DNA of 64,000 bases, taken from NCBI GenBank assembly GCA_021234155.1, contig JAJEKV010000091.1:1123501-1187500 (forward strand). Reading direction: 5' to 3'. Below are positions 31,814 through 40,959 of this stretch, in pieces. The stretch is from Isoetes taiwanensis (taxonomy: Eukaryota > Streptophyta > Lycopodiopsida > Isoetales > Isoetaceae). A program made the translations under genes and the position numbers. Every line of letters starts with the position of its first letter. Position 1 is the first letter of the stretch. The notes beneath the pieces are model-generated. The model searched no databases, had not been told where the DNA came from, and saw nothing but the letters and a program-made list of their open reading frames with translations.

Positions 31814-32089
31814 ATGGCTCGAGAGAAAAGAGCTGCAGAGCCTCCCTCTCCTGCTCGCAGGCTTCCTCCTCCGATGACTTTCACACCTCCTCAACTGACC
31901 CCAGGAAGTAGCCACGAAACTTCTACCTCCGATATTCAAAGCCCCAGCCCAGTTCAGTTTAATCTACCACGACCACCTCGGCTTCCACCACCACACCTTG
32001 CTCCTGAACGTCGTTTGCCCCCACTAATGCGTTTTACTCCACCACAAGCTACAGAGCTCAGACTCCCTCCTCCAGTTCATTTTAGTACG
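31814..32089 (+). pseudogene. DDE transposase-like gene, 5' part
   Basis: Starts MAREKRAAEPPSPARRLPPP at the first ATG after cluster 6. It contains a loose repeat RLPPPMTFTPPQ, RLPPLMRFTPPQ, RLPPPVHFS. The next repeat unit, RMPPRRQITPTP, lies 15.3 kb away at 47415, which shows that element A split this gene. The N-terminus is low-complexity and basic. Confidence 0.65.
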
Positions 32090-32217
32090 CATTAGGGCGG
32101 ATTTGGGGTCTGAAAATGGCCCATATCTTGGGTTAAAGATTTCCACGCCGATTCGGCCAGACCAATCAGGTTTTGCCTTTTTACGAAAAGTCGATATTAC
32201 TTGGTGTAGAAGGATGA

Positions 32218-32592
32218 GTGTGCTTACTTGGCATCCACATGGCGATTTTCATAGGGGATGCTTGGCGCTTTTATTGTAACCATTTTAATGGCCCGTATTT
32301 TTCGAGAGTCGCCCACGCCCAAAATAATGGTGACTTTGACCGCCTATTGTCGGGCCACCAACTCCCTTTGTCAAATTTTGGCGCCAAACTTCTCATCTTG
32401 ATCACTCCGACGCCTCTACGTGCATCCTCTCCGCCTTCACTCCTCATCCGCAATCCATGTCTCCCCGTAATTTCGTGGTTCTTGCCCCATTTACGTAACT
32501 CCCAAGGTCAAGAAGTGGGAGGTTTTGTCTCAATAGGTTCGTGGGTGAGTATCTTCGCCATCAACGAGGGGCGAAAGCATAGAGTTGTTTAA
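32218..32592 (+). CDS. Unknown element A protein, terminal gene (right copy)
   Basis: 124-residue ORF, the counterpart of 3683-3297, sharing CNHFNGPYFS and LRNSQGQEVGGFVSIGS. A GTGAGT follows in both copies. No recognised domain; it may be an exon or a leader region. Confidence 0.4.
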   Translation: MCLLGIHMAIFIGDAWRFYCNHFNGPYFSRVAHAQNNGDFDRLLSGHQLPLSNFGAKLLILITPTPLRASSPPSLLIRNPCLPVISWFLPHLRNSQGQEVGGFVSIGSWVSIFAINEGRKHRVV

Positions 32593-32782
32593 TAAAGGTG
32601 ATCAGATGTGCGGACACATTGGATAGGTAGGATAAAAGAGTTCAAGTTGAATTCTAGCGGCCGGAAAGTGGAAAGTATAACAATACGACATGCATATACC
32701 CCTTCTGATATGGCCAAAGAGCTAATCTCCACCAAAAACAAAGCTTCCCAAAATTGCCCGGGAAATGGTAACCACCTTTATC

Positions 32783-32852
32783 GGATCACACGACGCGAAG
32801 CTATCCGTCCGCCTACTTAGCTGGCGTAGAGATAGTTTCGGCCGTGGTGATC
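32783..32852. repeat. Element A hairpin (right arm decayed)
   Basis: The left arm GGATCACACGACGCGAAGCT is intact; the right arm GTTTCGGCCGTGGTGATC is mutated. Homologous position to 3077-3143. Confidence 0.65.
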
Positions 32853-32882
32853 TCCTTATCTTTTCATTTCTTTCGTTGACAC

Positions 32883-33611
32883 GTGTTTACAAACAAATTT
32901 ATTGTGCGGGTTTATGTTTATCGACGTCGTGGATGTCATTTCGCTGAAAGTATTAGTAGTGTACTTGTCGTGTATCACATAGACATCGGAATTGTCCTTT
33001 TCCAAGATATGGATGCCGTGACCTTGCGGGGTATAGGCATCTGGTTTTACGGACATGATTATAACGTAAAGGTCAGGAAACCGAGCTTGAGGCCGGTTGA
33101 ATTGCCCCCTTTAAGTGAACTTTGTAAGCCACAGACTAATGAGAACAATGTAATTGCAATGAAGAAATGCATGGTCGACGAGGTGCAAGCGGGAATGTCC
33201 AAAAAACGGAGGCGGAGGATGAGTTTCAAAATCTTCACATCGTTTGAGGTATTTGCTAACATATTCCAGATGGCGCAGGAAGTTCGAAAAGCTCCGAAGA
33301 CATATACGTGCTTTCTCCCCCCTGCTGATTTTGTGGATGGCTTATTTTTGGTTCCGACCTGGGATGTTCGATTCCACGAATCATCCGGTCAACTAACAGA
33401 GGTCCGCGTAGTTAAGTCCTCCTTTAAGTTCAGATACTTTCTTCCAAAACAATATTTATACGTTAATTGTCAACTAGAACGAAGGAAACAGAAAAAGAGA
33501 GGTTGCACAACTTTTTTGAACCGTTTAAGGACCATAACGCATAATCTGGCGGTGGATATTCGAGTATGGAGAGGGAGGAAGTCATTTATACAGCCATCAT
33601 GGAAAGTTTAA
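32883..33611 (+). CDS. Unknown element A protein, 242 residues
   Basis: The longest open frame in the shared 3.4-kb end. It contains IWFYGHDYNVKVRKPSLRP, a KKRRRRMSFKIF basic patch and SSGQLTEVRVVKSSFKFRYF. It mixes short beta-type stretches with basic patches and has no motif I recognise. A putative start in the annotated frame precedes the region conserved with the left copy, so the true start may be later. The H3-like gene follows 360 bp downstream without an intervening hairpin. Confidence 0.5.
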   Translation: MFTNKFIVRVYVYRRRGCHFAESISSVLVVYHIDIGIVLFQDMDAVTLRGIGIWFYGHDYNVKVRKPSLRPVELPPLSELCKPQTNENNVIAMKKCMVDEVQAGMSKKRRRRMSFKIFTSFEVFANIFQMAQEVRKAPKTYTCFLPPADFVDGLFLVPTWDVRFHESSGQLTEVRVVKSSFKFRYFLPKQYLYVNCQLERRKQKKRGCTTFLNRLRTITHNLAVDIRVWRGRKSFIQPSWKV

Positions 33612-33970
33612 TGGCCATTATCGAGCTAAGAGTGCTAATGGAGACAGAGGAGATTGCTAACGACTTCCATTATTTCATTGATGGCATTAGGGTTGGTTTA
33701 CGTGCAAGAGGGAAATGTAAAGTTTAGTGAGTTCGCGATCAACAAGAAATTGTCTATCGCCTAGCTTTGAATCTTGGTTTTTATTTGTGTTTTTGTCCGA
33801 TGTTTTTTAGGGTTCCGTGATTTTGTCCGATATTTTTTAGGGTTCCGCATAATTATTTAAAAACGTTACCATCATATTTTATTTGAAACTCGCTTTTTTA
33901 CTATTTATCTCATGCCGGTTGTCTATTTTTGTCGTTGTTCAGAGTATAAAGCGCCATCCGCCGAGAAGCC

Positions 33971-34774
33971 ATGGCAAGAACTAAGCAAACTACAAGGATC
34001 CATCCGGTGGTGTAAGGCCGGTGATTACATTAGTCCGCCTCCTTCATCTCGACCAAGTCTCTCGAGAGATTCTCCTCCTCCCACCATGCCTAACGTAAGA
34101 CCGGAAAACAAACCGCATGATAGACGGCGGGAGAAGCAGCTCCGGAGTAAGTAGGGAGGTGCACTCCGGTTCGGAGACGGAGGATGAAAATGTGAGAGAC
34201 CGGCGAGCAGAATATGACGCCAGATTAATTATTGGGCAGCCGCCTCTTCTTGCTCTTCCTGCTCCTCCTGCTCCTCCTGTGGAGGCGCTAGGACCTTCAA
34301 ATCAAAGGAGGAGGCCCAACGCCAGAAAGGGGAAGGCGACCAGGAATGTGAGGAGACGGCCGGAAGAGTCGGCCGAGCAACAACCTGCAAATGCTGGGGT
34401 GAGGAGACGGCCGGAAGAGTCGGCCGAAAGCAAATGCCTCCAAATGCCGGGTGGGTGAGGGTAGTGGCCGGAAGCGAAGACTAAGCCCGGCATTAAAGAG
34501 CCAGCGAGATTAAGAAGTATCGTAAGAGCACCGAGATGGTCATTCGCGCCTCCCATTTGCCGTGCTCGTGAAAGAGATTCTCGCAAGAGTGTGGTGCGAT
34601 ACATCATACCGCCATGCAATGCTAACCGCCTTTAAATGCTCTTCAAATGGCTTCAAGCAGCTTGGTGTCTGGCCCTGTTCGAGGACTCCGCAGCTTTGCA
34701 AAGAATACATGCCAAGCGGGTGACTGGCCATGCCCAAGGACATGCGCCTCGCCTTACGCATAAGGGATCCCTAA
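33971..34774 (+). pseudogene. Degenerate histone H3-like gene, right copy
   Basis: The ATG at 33971 gives MARTKQTTR, eight of nine residues of the H3 tail. A basic, proline-rich insert follows (NARKGKATRNVRRRPEES). The histone fold then appears in shifting frames: EIKKYRKSTEMVIR at about 34508 (H3: EIRKYQKSTELLIR), ALQMAS, LFEDSA, RIHAKRVT and finally MPKDMRLALRIRDP before TAA (H3: MPKDIQLARRIRGE). At least three frame changes are needed, so it is a pseudogene or sequence with errors. The spacing of motifs from alpha-N to the C-terminus is that of H3. Confidence 0.7.
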
Positions 34775-34972
34775 TACTATGGTCAAAATTTTATGGTGAA
34801 TACAACAAGAAGAAAGACCCCTTAAAAAAGGCCGTGGAAGTGCCTTTGTGTTTTTTCATATGTATAATATTCTTTAATGTAATGGCTTTATAAGTTTAAT
34901 CTCTTAGTCCATTTCTTTCTTAGAAGCCTAGGTTCGCACTTTGTATTTTTTTTTTTTTAATGCTATACGTGA

Positions 34973-35041
34973 GGATCACACGACGCGCAGCAAGCATTGT
35001 GCTTTTTTGTTGCACATATTAGTTCTCGCGTCGTGTGATCC
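34973..35041. repeat. Element A hairpin, 3' of the H3-like gene
   Basis: The arms GGATCACACGACGCG and CGCGTCGTGTGATCC are perfect complements, with a second inner pairing AGCAAGCATTGTGC. It lies about 200 nt downstream of the H3-like stop. Confidence 0.8.
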
Positions 35042-35066
35042 AACCCTAACCCTAACCCTAACCTTA
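35042..35066. repeat. Interstitial CCCTAA repeat
   Basis: AACCCTAACCCTAACCCTAA, about four units of a TTAGGG-type repeat, directly after the hairpin; the same junction occurs at 833-855. Confidence 0.9.
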
Positions 35067-35198
35067 AAATGTACGGACAAATCTCCCCACAACGGATGTG
35101 TCCCCTTTCATAATCGATAACGGCTACTTGAGTTCGAAGTGACAAGCCGCCTTTACCGCCTCCTAAACATCTTTTTGCTTTCGGGCTGTCGCTTCGCC

Positions 35199-36496
35199 AT
35201 GGATTGTTATGTGAAGTTCCTGGAATGGTATGCATCCGCCCCACATGACAATGAGGAAGTTGCGCCGACTGTGATTTATCCGTTCTATTGCAAGGAGTTG
35301 GACATCATGGCAAACAGTAGTGAGCTTGGATGCTATCGCGAGGTTGCTTTAGCTTTCACCCGGACCGCTTGGTCTCGGCCAAGACGCCCTTTTGCAGATG
35401 TCCCTGGCTCGTGGATTCCAAAACCAGCTCTAGAGGAGGCGGCTTCCCATTTGCAAACAGCGAAGATGTTTTTCAAGAATGCTGCGCAACGGGCTCCTCC
35501 TGGCTGCGTCCTTGTACTTAAGAAGGTATCTTATTTCTCTTTGCCGTTTGCATTTGCTAGTTATTGCATTCTGCTCGGCCAAACCGAAGGTACACTGGAA
35601 ACAATGAAATCTTTAAGCCAAGGGGGGTCAGTTATGTGTGATGATGTTGACTATGACGTAGAAATGGAGATAGATCTACAAGAAGAAGAGCAAGAATGTA
35701 GGAGTTTTAGCTTCGACGCATTGGCCTTGGGTGAACCAGAGGAGGGAGATGATTCTGAAGGTGATGAGGATGAGGATGAGGATGAAAAGAAGTTGTCTGA
35801 CATAACGCAATTTTAGTGGAAGGCAAAGAATACCTATTGCTAAGTGATATACTGAGGAACCCGTCTTTGTTACGAATGTGTGCTAGGGAAGACGAGCTTA
35901 TCAGTACCTTGGCCGAATGGGTAAACCTAGGCCTAGATTTTGAAGAGGATTTGGACAAAGAGATGTTTGAAGTGTCTTCTTATACCGGCAATGCTATAAA
36001 GCTTAAAGAAGCCTATGAGAGGCTGGAGTCTCGATTTGCTCAAGAGGAGGCGAATCTACCAACGGAAGAAGAATTCCAGCGTCTTCGTGCAAAGCTGCCA
36101 ACAGGATCTATAGGTTTGGCAGGCCCTTCAGTCAATCACGGCAGCATAAGCCTCATAGATGAGGAGAAATGTGAAGAAGATAAGCTTGAGGGTTCTTATT
36201 TGTGGGAAGTAGATGATTTTTCTTGCCGACATGCACGCGAGGGACAGGAAAGATTGAAGGACTCTACATTGTTACGATATATCTCAAGATTCGTTAATGG
36301 GGAGATAATCGTCTTCAGTAGAACTTTCAGTCCAAAAGGTGCAGAGTTTGTCTATTACATCCGTGCATTATGCATGTTCGGGAACCATTCCCAATTGGCA
36401 TCAAACACTGAAAGGGTGATAGCAATTCTTGGGATGTTGTGCTACAATATTTTGACGACTGCCGGTCATGGGCGCAGCAATATGTTAAATTTTTAG
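35199..36496 (+). pseudogene. Unknown acidic element A protein, probably one gene with a frameshift
   Basis: Frame 1 starts MDCYVKFLEWYASAPHDNEE and ends after a strongly acidic run (DDSEGDEDEDEDEKKLSD) at 35816. Frame 2, open from 35801, reads HNAILVEGKEYLLLSDILRN, then LISTLAEWVNLGLDFEEDLD and a helical, charged C-terminal half to 36496. The overlap and the lack of a good start in frame 2 suggest a single protein of about 430 residues broken by a 1-base shift near 35797. A GTATC after VLVLKK could instead be a donor. The family is unknown. The N-terminal part is also in the left copy. Confidence 0.5.
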
Positions 36497-36717
36497 TCAG
36501 CCGGGCTTGACTCACCCAAGGTTGGAAGTCGGGTCGATAACATGGAAGTCATTGCCTTGTTGGATCAAGCGCGGGGGGATTGAAAGAGCATGAAATTGAT
36601 TTACCTAAGCTTGAAAAATTGGAAGTTATATATTTTCCAACTTGTATCGGTAAAATTATTTATGTATAGATTGTCCTTCCGAAATTACTAATAAAAATTA
36701 TTTTATTTGTATTTATT

Positions 36718-36782
36718 CACATCATGCGAAATACATCAGTCTGATTTTCTGTCATATCTAGGTTTTCGCGTCGTGTGATATT
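36718..36782. repeat. Element A hairpin, imperfect
   Basis: The right arm TTTTCGCGTCGTGTGATAT is intact. The left arm TCACATCATGCGAAATAC is partly complementary. Lies about 220 nt after the stop of the preceding gene. Confidence 0.55.
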
Positions 36783-36888
36783 TCTCTCGAAGAAATGAAA
36801 TATTATTGGAAAAAAACAATTAATTTATTTATTCCTCATACGATGCGAGAAGCAACTCGTGTGACTCAAGCTACTACGAAATCTATGT

Positions 36889-36896
36889 TATAAATA
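36889..36896 (+). promoter_or_regulatory. TATA box of coiled-coil gene 1
   Basis: TATAAATA, 96 bp before the ATG at 36985. The same TATAAATAG context and distance occurs in the paralogue at 38142. Confidence 0.7.
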
Positions 36897-36984
36897 GAAG
36901 ACCTATGTCCACTCTGACCTCCGGTCGCCTTCCGCCTTCTGCTCATCTTCTACTTCCGGCTTCCGCCTTCCACCTTCTGCTCCG

Positions 36985-37708
36985 ATGGCATCATCATCTT
37001 CCTCTAGCAAGCGACCATGCCAAGATAGCACTCCCCAGCACCCAGAGCTGCCCGTGGACATCACCCTTGCAGTGGTGATGAAGAGATTCAAGGAGATCCA
37101 TGATGAAAACAACCGTCTCGTCATTGAGAATATGGAGGCGGTCGACAGATTAGCCTTCACGAGGGCGCTGTTGCACGAGCGAGACATTGAGCTCGCAGAA
37201 ACATTCGTCATGTACCAAGAGGCGACGAGCCGCAGGGCCAAGGCAGTTGAAACTGCTCACAGTGGGTAAAAGCATGCTACGGTGTACCACTTTTGGAACC
37301 CTCAAAAGTACCTACACTGGGTACTTTTAAAACTGGTACTTTGTGTTTTCTCTTTCCATTAAAATCAATCGAAAATTTTTGAATTGAAGGTCAACAACAT
37401 GTCAATATATAGTACTATAGGATAACAATACTATTAGAGACTAATATAAATGAATTAACTCTCAAACTTATTATTTATTGCAGCATTTATGCAAGTTCCT
37501 AGTACCCAGTGCTGGGTACTTTTCTGGGTAGTTTCGCACTCCCTAAAAAGTACTTTAGATGGTACACCCTAGCATGCTTTCACCCAGTATTTCGCAGGCC
37601 TTAGAAGATATGGAGAAGAAGCTCCGAGCTGTGGAGGATGAGAACGCAACCTTACGACTTCAGCTGCAGGACCATGAAAATCAGCTAGAGGATCATGAAG
37701 ATCCCTAG
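36985..37708 (+). CDS. Coiled-coil gene 1, interrupted by a possible introner
   Basis: Starts MASSSSSSKRPCQDSTPQHP, then ELPVDITLAVVMKRFKEIHD and a long charged heptad region to ETAHS (37263). After the 322-bp inserted element the frame resumes ISQALEDMEKKLRAVEDENA and ends LEDHEDP at 37706-37708. Total length is about 147 residues without the insert. The paralogue at 38242 has no insert at this site. It is predicted to be a soluble helical protein with a Ser-rich N-terminus. The block ELPxDIxLxVxMKRxKE is shared with the gene at 40056, so this is a small family. Function unknown. Confidence 0.7.
37264..37585. mobile_element. 322-bp inverted-repeat element with splice-compatible ends
   Basis: The ends GGGTAAAAGCATGCTACGGT and, inverted, GGGTGAAAGCATGCTAGGGT form a TIR of about 26 bp, flanked by AGT (37261-37263, 37586-37588). 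A GTAAAA donor lies inside the left TIR (G/GTAAAA at 37266), and the right target copy supplies the AG of a CACCCAG acceptor. Splicing at these sites would give CAC-AGT-GGT-ATT, keeping the frame and adding one glycine. This is the architecture described for introners. Confidence 0.75.
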
Positions 37709-37806
37709 CCGTTGTATCTATCTATTTTTTGCTTCAAAGAAAAGTTTTCTCTATTTTTTGCTTCTATCTATCCTCTTGTTCCAATGTATGTTCTGTTTTA
37801 TTAAAA

Positions 37807-37873
37807 GATCACACGACGCGAAATGCCTTGCTTGCAATTATGTAGCAATCAATAGATTTCGCGTCGTGTGATC
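37807..37873. repeat. Element A hairpin, 3' of coiled-coil gene 1
   Basis: GATCACACGACGCGAAATGC pairs with GATTTCGCGTCGTGTGATC: a 17-bp or longer perfect stem, 98 nt after the stop codon. Confidence 0.9.
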
Positions 37874-38141
37874 TCCATGCCGTTCTATTTTGCTTCAATG
37901 AGAAGTTCTATCTTTAGTTATGTATAAGTAAAATTACTTATGTATAGATTGTATCACCGAAATTATCAATAAAAATTATCACACGAGCGAAGGCCGCCCC
38001 GACATTTCTCTCGAAGAAAAGATGCGAGAAGAAGTAACGGTCCTTTTTTCCTCACATGACGCCGAGAAGTAACGGTCCATTTTCCCCGACCGACGGCATC
38101 CTTCAAGGCCGCGGTGACTCAAGCTACTATGAAATCTATGT

Positions 38142-38149
38142 TATAAATA
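38142..38149 (+). promoter_or_regulatory. TATA box of coiled-coil gene 2
   Basis: TATAAATA, about 92 bp before the ATG at 38242. Confidence 0.65.
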
Positions 38150-38241
38150 GAAGACATTCTATCTTGCCTTCGACTCCTGGATCCTCTTCCGCTTCCGCCT
38201 TCTCGCTCATCTTCTACTTTCGCCTTCCGCCTTCCGGCTCG

Positions 38242-38624
38242 ATGGCATCTTCATCCTCCTCCAAAGCCAGTTTACCACCGCACCCGTGAGCTGCCGCGGA
38301 CATCACCCTTGCAGTGGTGATGAAGAGATTGAAGGAGATTCACGACGAAAACAGCCGTCTCGTCGCCGAGAAGATCGAGGCGGTCGACCGGTTAGAATTC
38401 ACGAGGGGCGGGCTTTGATGAGCGAGACATTGAGCTCGCGGCAACACTCACTGTGTACCGAGAGGCCAATAGTCAGAGGGTCGAGGCTTTTTTTAATCGC
38501 GACACAATATTTCGCAGGCGAAGATATGGAGAAGAAGCTTCGAGCTGCGGAGGATGAGAACGCAGCTTTACGGCTTCAGCTACAGGATCATCAAAATCAG
38601 CTACAGGATCATGAAGATCCCTAG
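38242..38624 (+). pseudogene. Coiled-coil gene 2, degenerate paralogue
   Basis: Starts MASSSSSKASLPPHP, then meets TGA. Past that, in shifted frames, the sequence follows gene 1: DITLAVVMKRLKEIHDENSR, EKIEAVDRLEFTRG, then MEKKLRAAEDENAALRLQLQ and DHEDP with a stop at 38624. At least two frame changes are needed. It lacks the 322-bp insertion of gene 1, so it documents the empty site. Confidence 0.7.
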
Positions 38625-38708
38625 CCATTGTATATATATTTTTTGTTTCAAAGAAAAATTTTCTCTATTTCTTGCTCATATCTGTTCTCTTGTTTTGTTT
38701 TATTAAAA

Positions 38709-38775
38709 GATCACACGACGCGAAATGCCATGCTTGCAATTAGGTAGCAATCAATGGATTTCGCGTCGTATGATC
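38709..38775. repeat. Element A hairpin, 3' of coiled-coil gene 2
   Basis: Same stem as 37807-37873 with one mismatch (TCGTATGATC). It lies 85 nt after the stop, duplicated together with its gene. Confidence 0.9.
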
Positions 38776-38894
38776 TCCATAACGTACACCTCGTTGTATG
38801 TATAAATTCCTAATTTATTAATGGAAAACTATATGTAACACAAATATCTAGCTAGATTATGTGATAACTTGCAGGTAAATGCGAATTAGTCATA

Positions 38895-39012
38895 TCTAGG
38901 ATTGGCATGTGGATGACGACGTCTATTCACATACGTGGCATGTGGATGACAACGTCTATTCACATACGTGGCATGTGGATGACAATGTCATGCCAAGGAC
39001 GTGGCATGCGCT
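38895..39012. repeat. Short tandem repeat, about 36-bp unit
   Basis: GGCATGTGGATGACRACGTC followed by TATTCACATACGT occurs three times, the last degraded. Confidence 0.85.
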
Positions 39013-39189
39013 GCCACAATAACACTGTCTTTTGTACGGCCTGCATACAGTACGGCTAGGATATGACGGATCCCATGATGCGAACATAGGCTACCGTTGC
39101 CTAATTGCATGCTATAATTTCGCCTCGTAGGATTATTACACAACTTTATCGGTACTCGCAACCGTAGATTCCAACGTATCTCTAGTTTC

Positions 39190-39197
39190 TATATAAG
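39190..39197 (+). promoter_or_regulatory. TATA box of coiled-coil gene 3
   Basis: TATATAAG, 94 bp before the ATG at 39291, the same spacing as in the sister genes. Confidence 0.6.
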
Positions 39198-39290
39198 ACG
39201 TCGGAGGCCTTTGTCTTCTCCTATCCGCCATCTCCTCGTTCTACCACATCCGCCCTCGCCCATCTCTCCCCGTTTCTCCCATCACTTTCA

Positions 39291-39742
39291 ATGGCCTCCA
39301 GCTCCAGCCATCCCCGCCGAGATCTTGTCTCAAGTTCGGTCAAGGAAATTAAGAACATTCGTTTGAAGTGGAGGAACGGATCCGCCTTCTAAAAAAAAAA
39401 AGAATGATGAAGACATCGCCAAGTTGGTTGGCGGGCAGGAGAGGACAAGGCCGCCTTCTATAGGGAGGTGATTTTATTGCGCCGACAATCGGTGGCTGCC
39501 TTAGACCGCCAATTGCGCGCCACAGATATAACCTCCAAGAGAGGCTTAGGGCCGCAATCGGCGGGAGAGGCTGCCCGAGCTCAACTCGATGAGCGGGAAG
39601 ATAAGGTTGCGGAATATGAGAACGTGGGTTGCGGGCAGGCAATCATGTTGGAGGAGCAGAAAAATTATCACCGCCTCCGTGAAGAGCTTGCCCGGGCGAT
39701 CATAGGCATCGGGCTCCTCCTAGAGGGGCCCGCTTTTTTTTT
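39291..39742 (+). pseudogene. Coiled-coil gene 3, broken
   Basis: Starts MASSSSHPRRDLVSSSVKEI and stops after 33 codons near a poly-A run (39391-39400). Another frame from 39468 continues with helical, charged sequence: SVAALDRQLRATDITSKRG, LDEREDKVAEYENV and EEQKNYHRLREELARAI. It shares the MASSSS start and promoter spacing with the sister genes, but the body is divergent. The poly-A run is the likely break point. Confidence 0.5.
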
Positions 39743-39863
39743 TTTTTTTTTTAATGTTTGTAATTATTTTATTTTCGGTGGGGAAAAGTTTTTGACAAAT
39801 GTTAGAATATTACGTTTCCTATTTTTAATTTTCAATATCCGTGGTAGAGAGAATGACAAAGAC

Positions 39864-39930
39864 GTATCACACGGTTTAAACCCTTCATAGGGTTTTAAAG
39901 CTCGTGTGCAGATTTCGCGTGGTGTGATAC
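39864..39930. repeat. Element A hairpin, variant
   Basis: GTATCACACGGTTTAAACCC pairs at its ends with CGCGTGGTGTGATAC; an inner small palindrome AAACCCTTCATAGGGTTTT forms its own stem. Confidence 0.65.
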
Positions 39931-40055
39931 AGTGTAGTTAGAATAGTTATTAATGTGTTCCAGCGGACAGTACCATTAATGTGTTCTAGCCTTCCGCTGG
40001 TTAGAGTCTTTGCTCCTCACTTCTATAATCTTAACGTCCCTCCCATTTGTCATCT

Positions 40056-40524
40056 ATGGCCTCCACATCCTCAACCGCTGATAAGGGAAAACGCAAGAGG
40101 ATAGAGCTCCCTTCTGACATAGTGTTGGGTGTTCTAATGAAGAGGTTGAAGGAGCAAGATGATCTTCTAAAGGAAAACGCCGTTACAATTCAGCAGAAAG
40201 AGAAGAGAATGAATTCAACCTTCTCATGCTTCAGAGCCGTGAGAGGCAAATCAAAGCGGTTGAATAGAAGGTCGACAGATGACATGCCCCAACAACTGCA
40301 CTGAGGTGGTTATGACGGCAACGAGGTTGTTAATTCAGGCAGAAGAACACGTTGTGTTATTGGGACAGGAGCGGGACATGTACAAAGAGATGGTGGACAG
40401 ATTGGAGGAACGTTTAGATAGGGTGATTGCTCGCTTGAGGAGAAGAGATGAAGACGAAGACGAGGATGGAGCTGATGATGATGATGAAGATAATGAAGAA
40501 GAGCTCGCACTGGAGCAACAATGA
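40056..40524 (+). pseudogene. Coiled-coil gene 4 with acidic tail
   Basis: Starts MASTSSTADKGKRKRIELPS DIVLGVLMKRLKEQDDLLKE, matching the ELPxDI-MKRxKE block of gene 1. After QKEKRM the frame shifts to EFNLLMLQSRERE, then meets stops. From 40279 another frame reads AEEHVVLLGQERDMYKEMVD RLEERLDRVIARLRRRDEDE and an Asp/Glu tail to a stop at 40524. The likely original is about 150 residues. Two lesions. Confidence 0.6.
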
Positions 40525-40607
40525 GTCGTCGTATTTTGTTTTTCAATGTAACATCTTTCACAACTTTAATCAAAAGTAACATTTTTTTATTATTATCTTG
40601 TAAATCT

Positions 40608-40692
40608 TCACACGACGCGAAGCCACATAAATGCAAGCAATAGCGAACTCAATCGCTTGTACCAGATGATACAAATAAGATCACACGACGCC
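40608..40692. repeat. Element A hairpin remnants
   Basis: TCACACGACGCGAAGCC at 40610 and a second left arm GATCACACGACGCCGGG at 40680. The right arms are decayed. About 85 nt after the stop of coiled-coil gene 4. Confidence 0.55.
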
Positions 40693-40959
40693 GGGTTTGC
40701 CAGCAAACAAGGTTGGAGGCAAGTACTTCAAGGCCGCGGTGAACATGCTACACATTACAAGTATACTTTTACCGATTCTTTGTCTCTTAGATCTCCAATC
40801 GCTATGATGCTAGTGGGGCCCTAGAATTTTGCCAAGCAACTTTCCGTTTTTTCTTCAGCATTATGCCAATGGTGTTTCGACGACTCGGGTTGCTCCTTAA
40901 AGCGACCTTCTTGTCGATTTAGCCATCGCCCTTCTATAAAACCACTCTGTCATCCTGGT

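Noticed and set aside
31559-31939. Minus-strand 126-residue ORF with repeated YKFIQ
   Set aside because: It is a translation of the palindrome cluster; the repeats in the peptide are the DNA palindromes.
445-35482. A single giant element with 3.4-kb terminal inverted repeats
   Set aside because: The element tips face inward (3836 and 32090), and a matching tip closes the right copy at 47391. These are two separate elements.
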